Assembly (NCBI GenBank): GCA_009760855.2
Contig: WPIO01000018.1
Location: 1,626,001-1,690,000, forward strand
Length of the DNA: 64,000 nucleotides
Direction of reading: 5' to 3'
Source: Cristatella mucedo
Lineage: Eukaryota; Bryozoa; Phylactolaemata; Cristatellidae
Position 1 is the stretch's first letter, and every line of letters begins with the position of its first letter. Positions 36,318-48,600 of this stretch are shown here, in pieces. The notes below the pieces were generated by a model. The model saw only the letters and a list, made by a program, of their open reading frames with translations, did no database searches and had not been told where the DNA came from. A program made the position numbers and the translations under genes.

Positions 36318-39300
36318 ATGGAGCCAGTGACTGCAAGACGGGTTAATACTGTGAAACCTGAGAACATTTCCATCACGGATAACAAAGTCCAGGTGAGCAG
36401 CAGCATCGATAGAGCAATGATATACGGTCTGACTGCATTTGGACTCTTAACGCCAAGGTCCTTTAAGAACGTTGGAGGTGCCAAATGGACAGTGTTCGCA
36501 TTCTATTCAACTTTCGTTCTCATTCTGCTTGGTTCCAATGTCCTGCGCATGGCGGTCACAGTGAGGGAACCCAGTGACGGATTTACGGCAAGTACATTTC
36601 AGAAGATGGTAATTACCGGCTGGATGTTTATTGGTGTTTCAAACGTGTGCTTCTACATTAGAATGAGCTTCTCGCGTCGAAAAGGCATCGCTGTCTACTA
36701 CGACTCACTTAGCAGGATCGTGGCAGACTTGAAGGTTCTACGCGATCATAGTGGCGAGCATGACGATCCATTCGGTCCTCGGGTTGCTGCTTGGTGCTGC
36801 ATCGCTGCAGGTTGGCTAATGTCATTATTTGCATCCACTTTTACTATCGCACAGCTAATCCACCCAGAGATGCGGCAGATTTACAGCCAGTATTGCCGAC
36901 TGCACATCGGCAACGGCAACGAGACGCAAGTGGAAACGAATTGGGGCCTTGGCATGGTCGGCCTTGCCTTTGTTTGGGGACCCGGCGTTTACATATGGCC
37001 TGCACTGCATATCGTGCTCGTCGGATTACAAATGGAACACATCTTACGCTCCTATCAACGAAGCCTTAAGAGAGTGATCTGCTTGAACCCTTCCGTCTTT
37101 CTCAGAGAAGTTGATGCCTACAGACAGGTATTGAGACGTATTGAAAAGGTTATACAAGTTGCCAACCATTGCCTGGGTCCACAGCTGATGGTACATACAA
37201 CTTTCCAGCTCTTTGGAACAATGGTTACCATTTATAGTCTCATGTGGTCTAAAGTTTTAAGAGGTGATCCTTACTTCGTTGGAATTACGAGCTTTTGGCT
37301 GTGTCTCTTATTCGGATTTCTGGTGCTGGAGTGTGTGATAAGTGCTCGTGTATACTGCACAGTAAGTACTTACTTTAGCAATTCTTTCTTGAAGGATGTG
37401 CCAATGATTCTCTTTGCTTGATCGAAATTAACTATTCTTCACTTAAAGCTCGCAATCAAAGCATAAGAAATCAAATTACGGATACATTTCTGAAAAGATC
37501 CCTGTGGGCTGTTGAAGCATCTATTGCTATTAAATGTCTATTCCAACAACACCGACAGCTGTTAGGACGTTAACGCCAGAAAACTACTAGATTCCCATTT
37601 AAACTGTATGGTTACATTCCTAATCAAGTTCCAAAATTTAGGTGACATATATTGACTATTTTTACAATTCAAAAACACAATCTAATGGGCACAATCATGA
37701 GTAATCACCTAGAACTTTACACAATCTCTAGAAGGCTCGCTAATTGGGTATACTTAGATTGACCATAGAAGCTTATATTTAGCTTCTATGGTCAATTGCT
37801 GCTACTTAGACAAATTGTATGGCTCAACCTTTGGCACCTGTACATATTCGTTTTGCGATTGATTTTTTATCTGGCACCTGTGCAGCCAGGTACAGAAAAG
37901 AACAGATGACGAAGTTTTCTAGCCATAATGATTCGAGAACCGAGAAATCGTTCTAGCATTAGGTTTTTCTTAATGGCGCCTCATTTCTAACATCAAATGA
38001 GCAATGCAGGGTTCCCTAGCACTGATACACACACTTAGTTATTATTCACCATTATTATAGCACAAATTCTTTAACTTCCTGTCCATGACGCTCTGATAAG
38101 TGAACTGTAACAATTAGGAGACAGCCTTAAGCTAGCCAGACAGAGGGAATATTTCAGAACCAGATTGCCATTTAACAGATATTTCCGTAACCATGATTAC
38201 TTTAGTAGTCTGATCAAAGATCTAGCCTTAATAATTTATTCGATCAGCTCTCAAAGTTTAAACTCTAAGAGTTTGAGCTGCTGGATGAATACGCGAGAGC
38301 TACACGTTAGAAGCACTGCTAAATTTCTTTAGCTTTTTCAGGCGTCAATAACGGCTATGCTTCTGTAGCGATGTTTGCTCATATAATAGGAACCTATTTT
38401 ATTCAAAAAAAAAGCGAGTATTACTAGATACTTCACAATGAGTCCTGAAGTATAGCTGCTTCACAATTTGAAACTATAATCGTCTCCAAATAAATGCACG
38501 AATCAGAAATGGCTCGCAAATAAAAAAATGACTTCAGTGTCCATATGTGGCTCAGAGCTTGTATCCTGTCAATTTTTTTTGCCAAATGTGCAGACGCGAA
38601 ACGGAGTAGCTTTGTTATAAAGGTACTGGCCGCAGTGAACTGAATTTTCATTTTTTAAACACTAGCGAACGGTGGCCGCTCTATAATCCTTGATAGATAC
38701 TGATGCCACAACTCAGTTACAAACCATATCTCATAAGCAAATTCACCTCGGCTCAAGACCATGAGTCAGTTGCTTTTTAAGTACCTCAAAGCTCTCTTGC
38801 ACAGCCGTCTTCAGCAAAGGTCAAAGGCTGCATCTTCATCTAACCTGCAGACAAAGAAAATCTGTAGGTGTGCCAGATTATTCAAAAAGCTGAGCAAAGA
38901 GGTCAAAGCTTCTTTAAACAGGGTCTTTTCAGGGGTTTTAATCTTCATGAACAATCAAGAAGATGAAAACAATGAGCACCTGGTCTTTCTGTATTAAAAA
39001 AAGAACAAACTGAACTCTCAACAGTCCTCAAATTAATACCTTTTCCTGTGAGCTCGGCTTAAGAAACTCAGTGATAAAGTGGAAGCTTAGTAATGGATGA
39101 AAACACTCAGCAGTATAACCGTATAAATATTGCGTCTAAAAAACTTTTGAGTGGTATAATTTGTAATATTTCATAATAGATCCACGTTTGCTTTTATGGT
39201 TTACCAGTAATTTTCGACAATGCGGATAACGAAATATCCATTTGTTAGTTGTTCATTAAAAATATTCAAGTTACTCACCTTTCACGTCACATGACGCAGT

Positions 39301-40371
39301 TTTATAAGTAATACCAATTGTCTACCTACCATTGACTTAACGAAATATTAAATTCAACTTCATACAGAGGGAAAACGTTAGTCCTATTAGCATTATTTCT
39401 ATAGGGCCTCCAAACGTAATGCAATGCACGTCAATCTGTGAATTGCTTGAATAGTTATTTACGGAAAACTTGCAATTAAGTCGCTGTTGATAAGGTCAAA
39501 TTCTTTAGCTGTCTTGCAGCAAAATTAGAGTATTAAACGTATCTGCTTGATATGAGAACAAACTATTTAGCTGTTGCGTATCAGTCCTAAAATTGAAACA
39601 GAATATTGGAACGTAACTAGACCAGTTTTTTAAATATCTGCATTGGTAAATAGTTATTCTAAGCATGTTCTTTGGCTAAGATGTGTCTACCTAGGAACAG
39701 TAATAAATGATTGTTGTGGCAATTCTGCTTTCCTTGCTACGGTATAATCGTCAACCGCCACGTTTTTTATACTTTTACAGGCTGAAAAATTGGCAGGGTC
39801 TATTCATCTTCTTAGGAGTGGTGCCCTAACACTGGATTCAAGTCAAATTCTCAGTGTAAGAGGGCATTCACATCAGTGACTGTCAAATAAAAGTTGTGAT
39901 ACTTTATAAGTTGCCGTGCTTGAGTCACTCGATCTCCTATTTGTCGGAGTCACAAATTCAGAGTTTTTTCCTAAAACTGAATGCTCTCATTGTTAATAAA
40001 CTGCGACTATTTAAGTTGAAATTTGACTTGAGATGAATAAGATCATAATACAAAAGTTACCTATGAGACCATTAGGACTGTATTTCTTGTATATATGCTG
40101 ATCTTCGCTTTTTAGATTCACTTGCTCATTGATCAAACGCACAGACCAATGGGCTTTGAGCCACTCAATGTGTTTGCTTTAAACAAGGATGCCCTTCTGA
40201 CGGTGAGTACTTTGCATAAGCATGCTGAGAAGCTGGCCAAAAAACGATACTCGTAAAGCCATTTGTAACCATTGAGTAGGCATTGATATTGACCCTGGAT
40301 CGTTTCAGGTTGCCAGCACTTGGCTGACGTACTTCCTTATTATATTGTCATTCAATCCGAGTCAAGATTGA
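36318..40371 (+). CDS. gustatory-receptor-like 7TM chemoreceptor, gene 2 (four exons)
   Basis: Paralogue of gene 1, same family and predicted membrane role. Exons: 36,318-37,361 (348 codons), 39,781-39,855, 40,116-40,202 and 40,309-40,371, total 422 aa, no indels against gene 1. All introns are phase 0 with good donors (GTAAGT, GTAAGA, GTGAGT) and acceptors. By eye 35 of 422 residues differ from gene 1, 26 in exon 1 and 9 in the 74 codons of the short exons. Among these, exon 3 has a Leu-to-Pro change in the GFELL segment (GFEPL). TM7 motif is TYFLIILSF. The start ATG has a favourable context (GAGATGG) and is conserved. The frame continues open to the acceptor-like site ending at 36,207, so a longer N-terminus is possible. 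No disabling change was seen, so it is probably functional. Confidence 0.9.
37758..37796. repeat. perfect 16-bp hairpin at a deletion junction
   Basis: ATTGACCATAGAAGCT at 37,758-37,773 is the exact reverse complement of 37,781-37,796, with a 7-base loop. The left arm aligns with gene 1 intron DNA near 23,660-23,690; the DNA following the right arm aligns near 24,790. The hairpin therefore sits where U2 lacks 1.1 kb. Confidence 0.85.
39781..39855 (+). CDS. gene 2 exon 2 (25 codons)
   Basis: Acceptor TATACTTTTACAG, donor GTAAGA. Begins AEKLAGSIHLLR, ends LDSSQILS. Four residues differ from gene 1 exon 2. Confidence 0.86.
40116..40202 (+). CDS. gene 2 exon 3 (29 codons)
   Basis: Acceptor TTTTTAG, consensus donor GTGAGT. 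Codons IHLLIDQTHRPMGFEPLNVF, then ALNKDALLT. Four residues differ from gene 1, with one synonymous change. Confidence 0.86.
40309..40371 (+). CDS. gene 2 exon 4, TM7 and stop
   Basis: Acceptor CGTTTCAG, then VASTWLTYFLIILSF and a five-residue tail (NPSQD), TGA. Confidence 0.88.
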   Translation, partial: VASTWLTYFLIILSFNPSQD

Positions 40372-40487
40372 TGGAGCTACCCATTTTTAAGGAAAGCTTT
40401 TGTGAAAACCCGCCATGCATTAGCCGCGACTTGATGTTATTGACAAAAATATTGATTGATGAAGGATACTGTAGATGCATTCGCACA

Positions 40488-40493
40488 AATAAA
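40488..40493 (+). promoter_or_regulatory. polyadenylation signal of gene 2
   Basis: AATAAA 117 bases after the stop, at the same distance as in gene 1. Confidence 0.55.
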
Positions 40494-40745
40494 TTGTCTC
40501 TCCACATTTGCTCTACTAAGTGGTAAGCACTTAAATAATAAATAAGTAAACAATTGAGATTGCACACCACTAAAAACGGGTGACGATCAATACAGATCGA
40601 TAATTCTTCTAAATGGATGCCCTCAGGTGTTATGCAAATAGTGCCCTGGCAGGACAAAGCAAGGTCGGCTGTTAGATCGGCTATCAAATCTGCATCTCTA
40701 TAGCAGTGTTGGTTTGTTAGGCTAAATATTTTTACTTCAGTTTTT

Positions 40746-42562
40746 CAAAATTTCTCTAAATATTGGACTGCTCTATAAATTTGTTTGTAAGTTAACTTTG
40801 ATAGACAGGGCTACAGTACTTAATGATGACTGCAATACGATTTAAATGTACCCCTGACTGCACTTGATTTCAGAATGTCTGGCTCTTGCTTGGCTCAAGA
40901 TTCACCAGTCCCAAATTTTTTTTACGTATGAGTTTAGCAGTGGCGGAAGTTTTCATCCAGTTGCGATGCTTCTAGTATGGTAATGGGATTTAATGAAGGA
41001 TTGAGTTAACCAACTATCTTTTAGAAGACAGTGATAGCTCGGTAGAGATGATAATTTATTGTAAAAACTGTTCATTGTCGTAAACAGGTTAAGACAAATA
41101 TACGGCTGTGACTTTAAATAAGTAGTGCAACCCACGTCGGCAAATAAACCAGTATAAAACTGAATTTACTGCCATTCATAAGCTCGTGGTATGGATTTTT
41201 TGTAGCTATTGGCCATCTCTTCTCATGAGACTGCAGATGGTTACCTTATGCAAGAACTTTTTCAGAGAAAATTCAGACTGAGTCTTAGCTTGAGGGCCAT
41301 ACTTTAGCTGCAAAGCGGAATTGGAGAATAAGAAAAGATGTTTTGCTTTTCTCCTTTTGAAACACAATACTATTAAGTTATTGTTATTATAGTGCTTAGT
41401 AATTTTTAGGGAGAGGTACATGTCTATCTCTACCACAGTCCTATGCAGCAGGAGGACTTTGAGCCTTCAATGAGCAATCTTGAGTCTGGGTAAGCACAAC
41501 CAGGAGGGCAATTTAGCTACAAGAAGTGGTCGCGTTTCGAGAAAAAAATCGAATAAAATGTTTTATTGACTATAAGACAGACACTGTTATCAAAAAAAGG
41601 AATTTCAGTCGACGATTCAAGACAAACTTCCTTAGCCTACTAATTATCTTTTTACATGTTTTAGCCAAAAGTGATTTCAAGAGATGAATCTAAATTTTTG
41701 AACATATGTGAATGTGTCGCGTGAGTATAATGGTAGATCTTCTTTGAAAATTTAGCTAGGTGAGACAGAAGAGATTTATAATTTTTGAAGCCAAGAGAAC
41801 TTTAGATACAAGCTACCCCGGGAAGCTAAATTGGTATGTTTCACAATGTTAAAAATGTAAATCACTTAAATTATTAATTTAGATAACAATGAGGTGCAGT
41901 CAATCGAGTCCTGCAAGCAGCTGCTGTTGCCTTAGCTTGATGATTATTGAAAACGACATTTCCTTAGACCATGCATTATTTAGATAAAAGATAATTCAAC
42001 CATTGCAATGACATCTGAAGTATGTGTGGCAGCACTGGTATACTACAGCTCAGTCGCACGGCAGAAATACGTCTGCAGTTAACGTGTAATATGAAAATGG
42101 CTAGTTTTGAAATTGAACACGACAAAAAACTTGATTGGATACTGCCGATTCTATCCTTAAAGCTAATATTCGATGGCAAAATTTGGCCTGCATACGTAGT
42201 ATCCCAATTATGTAAACAAGAATAGCTCTTTTTGAGCAAAGCTTACATCTGGACAGTGGTACACATTTGCCCAATCAATTGCTCTCTGTGTCCGCTTGTA
42301 GCCAAAATTAGGTAAATAAAAGAAACTTGGCAAACTTTGTTCAAGGCAAGTGACCAGTTAGCAAAGACTTTGCAGCACCTGATGGAAGACAGTATCTTTC
42401 AATTTTCAAAGGAAGCAGGCACGAATCTCTTAAATTATATTAGCTAGTCTAAGGTATAGTCCTGGTAGTGTGGAAAGTTAAATTGTGGTAACCACTGATG
42501 CAATGATATTATAAAATTGCAATAGAGTTAACTCCCACAGAGTAAGCGAGAGTTGATATTGT
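40746..42562. other. intergenic, nothing recognised
   Basis: AT-rich with no motif-bearing frame. I looked for further decayed GR exons (the TY....QF or GF..L segments) and saw none. Confidence 0.45.
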
Positions 42563-43016
42563 ATGTATGTATCTCATTCTATAACTCCGCAAAGTCAAAA
42601 AGACGGTGTGGATGTCACCGAGGAGAGTTTTGTATAGCGAACTCACAGCCTAAGCAGCTTTCGGTACGCATTCGGTAGTCAACAGACTTCGTCTTACGTA
42701 ATAAAGAGGAAATAGAAAGCATAGCAGAGAAAGGAGAGCAGTTGAGGTAGTGAGTAGCATGAAAGTAGCAGCTCAGGACCGCTGAAAACGAAGAGCCATA
42801 GTCGGCAGCAGAAGAGTAGTTGTCGTTGCGTAAGAGTTGTGGAAGCGAGTTCCACAGTCTGGGAGCTGCTGAGTAAAGGCTTCTGTCGCCAACGGTCTTT
42901 AAGCGGAGGAATGGAACAGCTAATTTATTGTCTACACTAGACCTGAGGACGTGAAGAGGCTGAAACTAGTGCAGCAGTTCAGCTAGGTACGAAAAAGCCA
43001 AGCCGTGGTGGGCTAT
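42563..43016 (-). mobile_element. family B retrotransposon 3' end
   Basis: Starts with GTATGTATGTATCTC (the reverse of the ATAC tail) and ATAACTCCGCAAAG, then follows the family B 3' UTR and C-terminal coding region, breaking off in the segment for the APSYLAELL block. 5'-truncated and frameshifted. Confidence 0.9.
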
Positions 43017-44559
43017 TGATATGCTTACCGCATATCGTGGTTATTTAAAATCAAGAGCATTTTCTAATTTAATTTACTTCAAACACTATCCGAATAATTT
43101 GTTGTATACATTGCAGATGGATATATTTAACTATTTAAACCAATATCTAACTTAGCACTCAGTGAAAGCAATGAAGTAACTCTCATTCACTCGAATGAAA
43201 AGCTCAGAATCACCAATACCAGATTTGAAAGTTCAATATGTAATGATTTAGTCATGAAAGTTTATATCAACGCTTAATTTAAGCTAGAAATTTGACTTAA
43301 GTTCTTCAAAAAATCGACTTTAAATCTATGCTCACAAAAGTAATATTAAAATGTAAGCAGTAAGGGTAATCATATTGCAAATTCAAAACCAAGTGAACAA
43401 CTATATCTCTTCTGAAATACAAAAGAATTGTTGCGGACTAAGTACCTTCTCTTCAAAATTGACATTTATTTTTAAAAACCTAAATTTATTTTACACAATA
43501 TCATGGAAAGCCATATGCTTATAATTAAAAGCTAGAAAACTATTGTTAAGCTCAAATTTAACTTGGACCAATATTTCATCAACAATCATATAACTTCTAT
43601 ATTCTGTTAGGAAATTCTACCTAGTACTGGTACCTGCTTAACTTAAAGGTAGTTCATTTTTTTCTCTTATTGGAGAGAATATGCAATTGGCAAAGCCATT
43701 GCTACTAAAAAGCCACGGAACACCATCAACAATTTACAAGCCACTAAGACACACCAGTTAGTTTTCTGAGGCAGGTGCTACAGCTGTGAGCACTGCAGTT
43801 TACACCACTCATCTTCTGTATTCCAGTATAATTGCTTAGCACCACAACGATTGCCAAGCCCAATTCCACCTTTAAATGTATGAAATAAACTGGCTATTTA
43901 TTTTATTAGAATTATTTTTTAAGAAACAATGACAATGCAAGAGTTGAAGACCGGTCGTAGCTTTAAAGAAAGCTGTATTTAGTGAGCTGTCAATTAACGG
44001 ATAATTTCTCTTTTGACTTGCTTCAAATATTATCTATATATACTTTGGAGTGCGAACTGCTCTCACAAATTTGAAATAATAAGGCATCCGACCAAATATT
44101 TCCTAACTATTTTTAATGTAATAACAATCAGCAGTGCACTGGCAATTAAAGTAGAAGATATACAAAGTGACGTATGTATGAACCTAAGAGAACTCGTAGC
44201 TGTCATTGGTCGCTCAAAAATCACTCACGTACAACCAAAGCCGCTGCTAGAAATCAATGATCAACGAGCAGCTGGACGAATATATAGAATAGCTGGCAAA
44301 GCTGACGGCAAGTGGTCGTCAGCACGCACCCTACTTCTCCTTACATCTGCATCTCTCTGATCACTCGGCTGTCGATCGCTTACCCTTTCTCCACTCTCCC
44401 GCAGCCTGGGCTAGCAAAAGATTCTCTGTCATCTATATCGTTGGCATTTAAATTTGGCATCACTTGAATAACCGAGTTATTCATACAGCTTAATTCAGAA
44501 AATGCTTAACAAATTATTCTATTCTGCACAGGTGCTTATCAACCCATTAAAGTTCTCAT

Positions 44560-44563
<4 letters not shown>
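43017..44563. other. intergenic, nothing recognised
   Basis: AT-rich. A + strand frame ending at 44,360 (about 115 codons, containing VCMNLRELVAVIGRSKI) resembles no family I know, and I see no splice sites that would build it into a gene. Confidence 0.4.
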
Positions 44564-44641
<78 letters not shown>

Positions 44642-44675
44642 GTATATATATTTGTATTTATATATAAATATATGG
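44564..44675. repeat. (CA)n followed by (TA)-rich microsatellite
   Basis: About 66 bases of CA then an imperfect TA/TATT run. Confidence 0.96.
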
Positions 44676-45314
44676 ATTAACGTAATAGGAAATAAAGCTT
44701 TCTTCATTGTGCGATATTCGCATCGGTAGAACAACTAGCCGCACTGGCATAATAAGGCTCCAAGAGATAAGCTTGATAAATATCTTGGTATTGCTGGCGG
44801 ATACAATTTTAGGAATGAGCCCGGACAGGTAACAGTTAATACCAGGGCCGGAGGAAAGCTTCGCGTCAAAAGACTTCACTTTATGAGTAGTCTAAAATAC
44901 TATTGTTTTTTTGAAGGGCTGTGTTAACTGTTCCTTCTAGTGTCGAAGTTCTGCCCGTAACCGGCAAAAATAAAGATAAAAACGTCATCAACATATCAGA
45001 AAGGAAAATTAATTCTTTTGCATTTGGAATTGTTACATTTTGTGAACTTAAAAGTTTTTAAAGAGCTTGTGCTGATTTTTTAAGCGCTCAAACTGTATTA
45101 AAATCAATTTTAAAATTACCAATATTTTATAACCCTGCCTAAAAAGTGTGAAAGTAACATATTACCGAAACTTAAGTCCAAAGAGCGTCAATGGAGAAAT
45201 ATCAAGTTCAACAGTGAAAACAATCAAAGTGTTACTTTCACAATCGTCCTTGTTTTCAGAGTTTCTTATGAATCAGAACACAGGCAAGCGGGAGGGTGCT
45301 GCTTGCCGACATGC
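44676..45314. other. intergenic, nothing recognised
   Basis: No supported feature. Confidence 0.45.
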
Positions 45315-45400
45315 ATCTCTCTGTCTCTCTGTCTCTCTGTCTCTCTGTCTCTCTGTCTCTCTGTCTCTGTCTCTGTCTCTGTCTCTGTCTCTGTCTCTGT
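45315..45400. repeat. (TCTCTG)n / (TCTGTC)n microsatellite, left part
   Basis: A pyrimidine hexamer and octamer array. The same repeat resumes at 45,581 after the retrotransposon insertion. Confidence 0.95.
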
Positions 45401-45580
45401 AATAATAATAATAATATTGCACTTGATAAAGCGCCCTCAGAGAACTTAATCTATTTCTAGGCGCTTTACATTTGCTGCAAAGTGATACGCAATAGAATAG
45501 TAAGTAAAATCATGCTTGAAAAACAAACACAATGAATAACATGGTTAGGGGTTACATGCACTGGGTCAGCATGCAAATGT
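45401..45580 (-). mobile_element. family A retrotransposon 3' tip inserted in a microsatellite
   Basis: A TAATAATAATAAT tail, then TTGCACTTGATAAAGCGCCC, the hairpin and 3' UTR to AGCATGCAAATGT, about 180 bases in all. Both flanks are GTCTCT repeats. Only the 3' UTR was copied, an extreme 5' truncation. Confidence 0.92.
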
Positions 45581-45601
45581 GTCTCTGTCTCTGTCTGTCT
45601 G

Positions 45602-45650
<49 letters not shown>

Positions 45651-45660
45651 GTGTAGAGAG
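45581..45660. repeat. microsatellite, right part: (TCTCTG)n, (TA)n, (GA)n
   Basis: Continuation of the split TCTCTG array, then about 33 bases of TA and a short GAGAGA. Confidence 0.93.
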
Positions 45661-48600
45661 AGATACCTCTTCTTATAGGAAATGTCTTTACTGATATAAA
45701 GTGGTATTTCAACTTACGAGTTAATTTCGTTCTGTGACAGAGATCGTAACTAAAATTACTCGCATGCAAAACTAGTTTTATCCGTTGAAATACCATTAAT
45801 CCGTTCTGGACCCCCCTACAATACTGAAACTTTTTGATGGAATCTTTTTAAATAAAGAAAATAATTTCAATAAAGAATGTTGTGCCAGAAATAGTACAAT
45901 GGAATGTTTTTCAATATACGGGCTTTATTAATCCCCACATTATTAATATTTATTAGATTAATATTAATATTATTTTATTCAGTTCAGGAATGAGAGATCA
46001 GATGACTTGAAGATGCTAATTGAGGTAGAGGAGAAAGGGTAAAATGAGAATCTGAATGTTATTCGCCGAGGTTTGCCATTTTCGCGTTGCTTTTCTCGCT
46101 TTTAATTTATTGGCTGGGCCCTTCGTGAGCACGCCGCTTGTTATCAGTTATGGAATGAACTCTTTCTCAAGATTTTTTATTAAACACAGTACGTATGGTT
46201 TGTTATCCTCGGCCAATACGAAATTAAAGATATCTTCCAGACTTATAATTAGACGTACATCGATTTGATTCACATAGCTGATGCTAAACTTGTAAGCCTT
46301 TGTTCGCGGCACAATTTTTAGAATTCAAGCATTAAAAAACATTTTTAAATTGAAAAAGTACTAATTAGAAAATAGTTTAACTACAGTTTCCGAATCATTC
46401 ATGAAGCTAAAATTATATTTAAAAATAGCTCAAATACATTTGCCTAATCATTCATTAAGCTAAATCAAATTGCTGCAATTTTCAGAGTCTTGTGATCGGG
46501 CTACGCAAACTGTTGGTGGATTGGATTAATCTTGGTGCCATTCGACTATTACCACTCTTGCAAAATTCAAGCAGTTCTGCAGATTATTGTAATTGCATGA
46601 TATATGCTATTCACAATCTTGGTAAATACTAGGACAGCATATACTTTAACCAGCAGCTTGACGGAAATAGCACTTCGTCAAATGAGATCATTTTTGTGCT
46701 CGTACATATAATTATTTAAGCAGGTATTATTGGCTTATTGGAAGTCACCTCATGCACGTAATAACTCCTTTAAGGTAGCGTCGATCGTTGAGTCAATTTG
46801 GATAGCCCAGCCTATAGCTGGTGATATGAATTTCTGCCGATTTACAGTTTTTATTTCAGTCTTCTACCCCAGCCACGATCAAATTCCACAAAGTTGCCAC
46901 TATTTTAAGAATAAATTAAAGTGCAAGCAGTTGCATAGCTATATATTTCAGCAATCTTTGCATAACTAATATTGCATAATGTGGCAGGTTGTAAGATTAA
47001 CTGTTAGATTTCGTGTGGATAGCTATCTTAGTCTGATCATCGAGACAAAATGTCATGCAAACATAAAAAATATTGGTAAAGAATTGTGGTATAAGCTCAT
47101 TGATCTTGTGAGCAAGGACTTATGTTGGCTATGTACAAAATTATAAAAAAAATTTCTGGTATTTTAAAGCTTGGTGAAACATTACTGAAGCAATGCATTC
47201 AGTGAAAAAAGTGCGAGTTGAAAAAAGCTGGCATTGCAACAAGTCATTTGCAGCAAGAAAAAGTTAAATTGAAATGTGATAGCTATTGGATTTTCAAAAT
47301 AATTCAAAGCATATGCAAATTATGATAGCATTAACAAATCGTGGGTAGCCATGATCCGCACTGAGGATTATTCAAGCATTAGATAACTCGTCAATAAAAA
47401 ATGAGTTGGAGTCACTGCAAAGAACTTTCATGGCTTTGATTTATACTTCAAATAATACCGGAGACTGACCAAGTTTTACTACATGAACTATACCGGTGAC
47501 TGAATTAAACGCATTATCAAAAAGAGCGAATCGAGCAAACAGGATGATTAAACGTGCGACAACATACTCTCGGTTTCACTTTCTTATTTTTTAGTGATAA
47601 TTTTCTATATAGGCTGTTAACATTGTGATTCTTCACAAATAGGTTTGAACATAGTCAATACTGAAGGTCAAAAATTTTATTTAGCTAGCTGGATTGCCGA
47701 TGCGGCCGCTTTGCGGCTATTTGGCTGACACATTTGAGGGTATTTAAATCGATAGTTAGCCTAGCTCAATAAACCTAGATTTTTTATATTCTATGCAAGC
47801 CTGGTGTCCGTGAATGCCGGCCGTAAGCTTCAAATGTCAATTTTTTGCCAATGTAATTACAATTTTGTCCTCTTAAAAAAGGCAGCTTAAAATATCTTTT
47901 GTGAGTCTCTTCCTCAACCTACTTGTCCTAGAAGGTATCATGCAGCACCAGTGAAGCGTTGGGCTACCTCTTAATTTGAATCAATGCTAGAATACATTAC
48001 ACCTAGCCACTTCCGTGCTTGCCCATCTGCTGATATACGACGAAAGTATGCCTGATAAAGAACTGGATTTATACATAAGATTTATTCTTAGTTTTTTCAA
48101 ATTAAAAAGTCTTGATCGTGAACGTTTCTCCACATTACATTCCCTTCTATCGGGCTTCTGAGTTTAAGGTACTGAAACCAGAGAGCTCATTTTGTTGACT
48201 TACTAATTGGATGCTAGCACAGCCCAGTAAGCTCATTGAATATATCTCGTGTGCTACGACATACGAGTTGTTATCGATCGAAGTGTCACTCTCAAGATAC
48301 AGGTAACCGACTTACAAAATTTAACAGAGCTGGAATACTATATTGAAACCGCCGAGGACAAAGCTAGGAGTTCTGAAAGTCGATTCTGCAACTTAATATC
48401 GCATACCGAAATATTTGTCGCCTGAGTACTAGGATAGTGTACGATTTTTCAAGGCTAGTTAACATTCATATTTCCATGGTAAAGGCTGAGCCAAAAACTA
48501 TTTAAGCTGGTCAAAAATTACCTATTTTATTAGAGACCAAATGGTCGACTCGTAACAGTATGGTTTTATGTGCTTTAAAATACCCACATTAAAGTTGGTC

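Larger units (their letters stand above)
28395..40745 (+). repeat. tandem segmental duplication, unit U2
   Basis: Direct-repeat partner of 12,971-27,765. Alignment starts at TAGTGAATGCAT and fades after the TCTCTATAGCAGTGTTG shared by both ends (about 40,712), within roughly 30 bases. U2 lacks the family B insertion at 17.2 kb, about 220 bases near 33,860, and about 1.1 kb of gene intron 1 (junction near 37,797). Confidence 0.93.

Noticed and set aside
44013-44360. A 115-codon + strand gene
   Set aside because: There is no ATG-led start, no recognisable domain and no convincing splice sites; an open stretch of this length can occur by chance.
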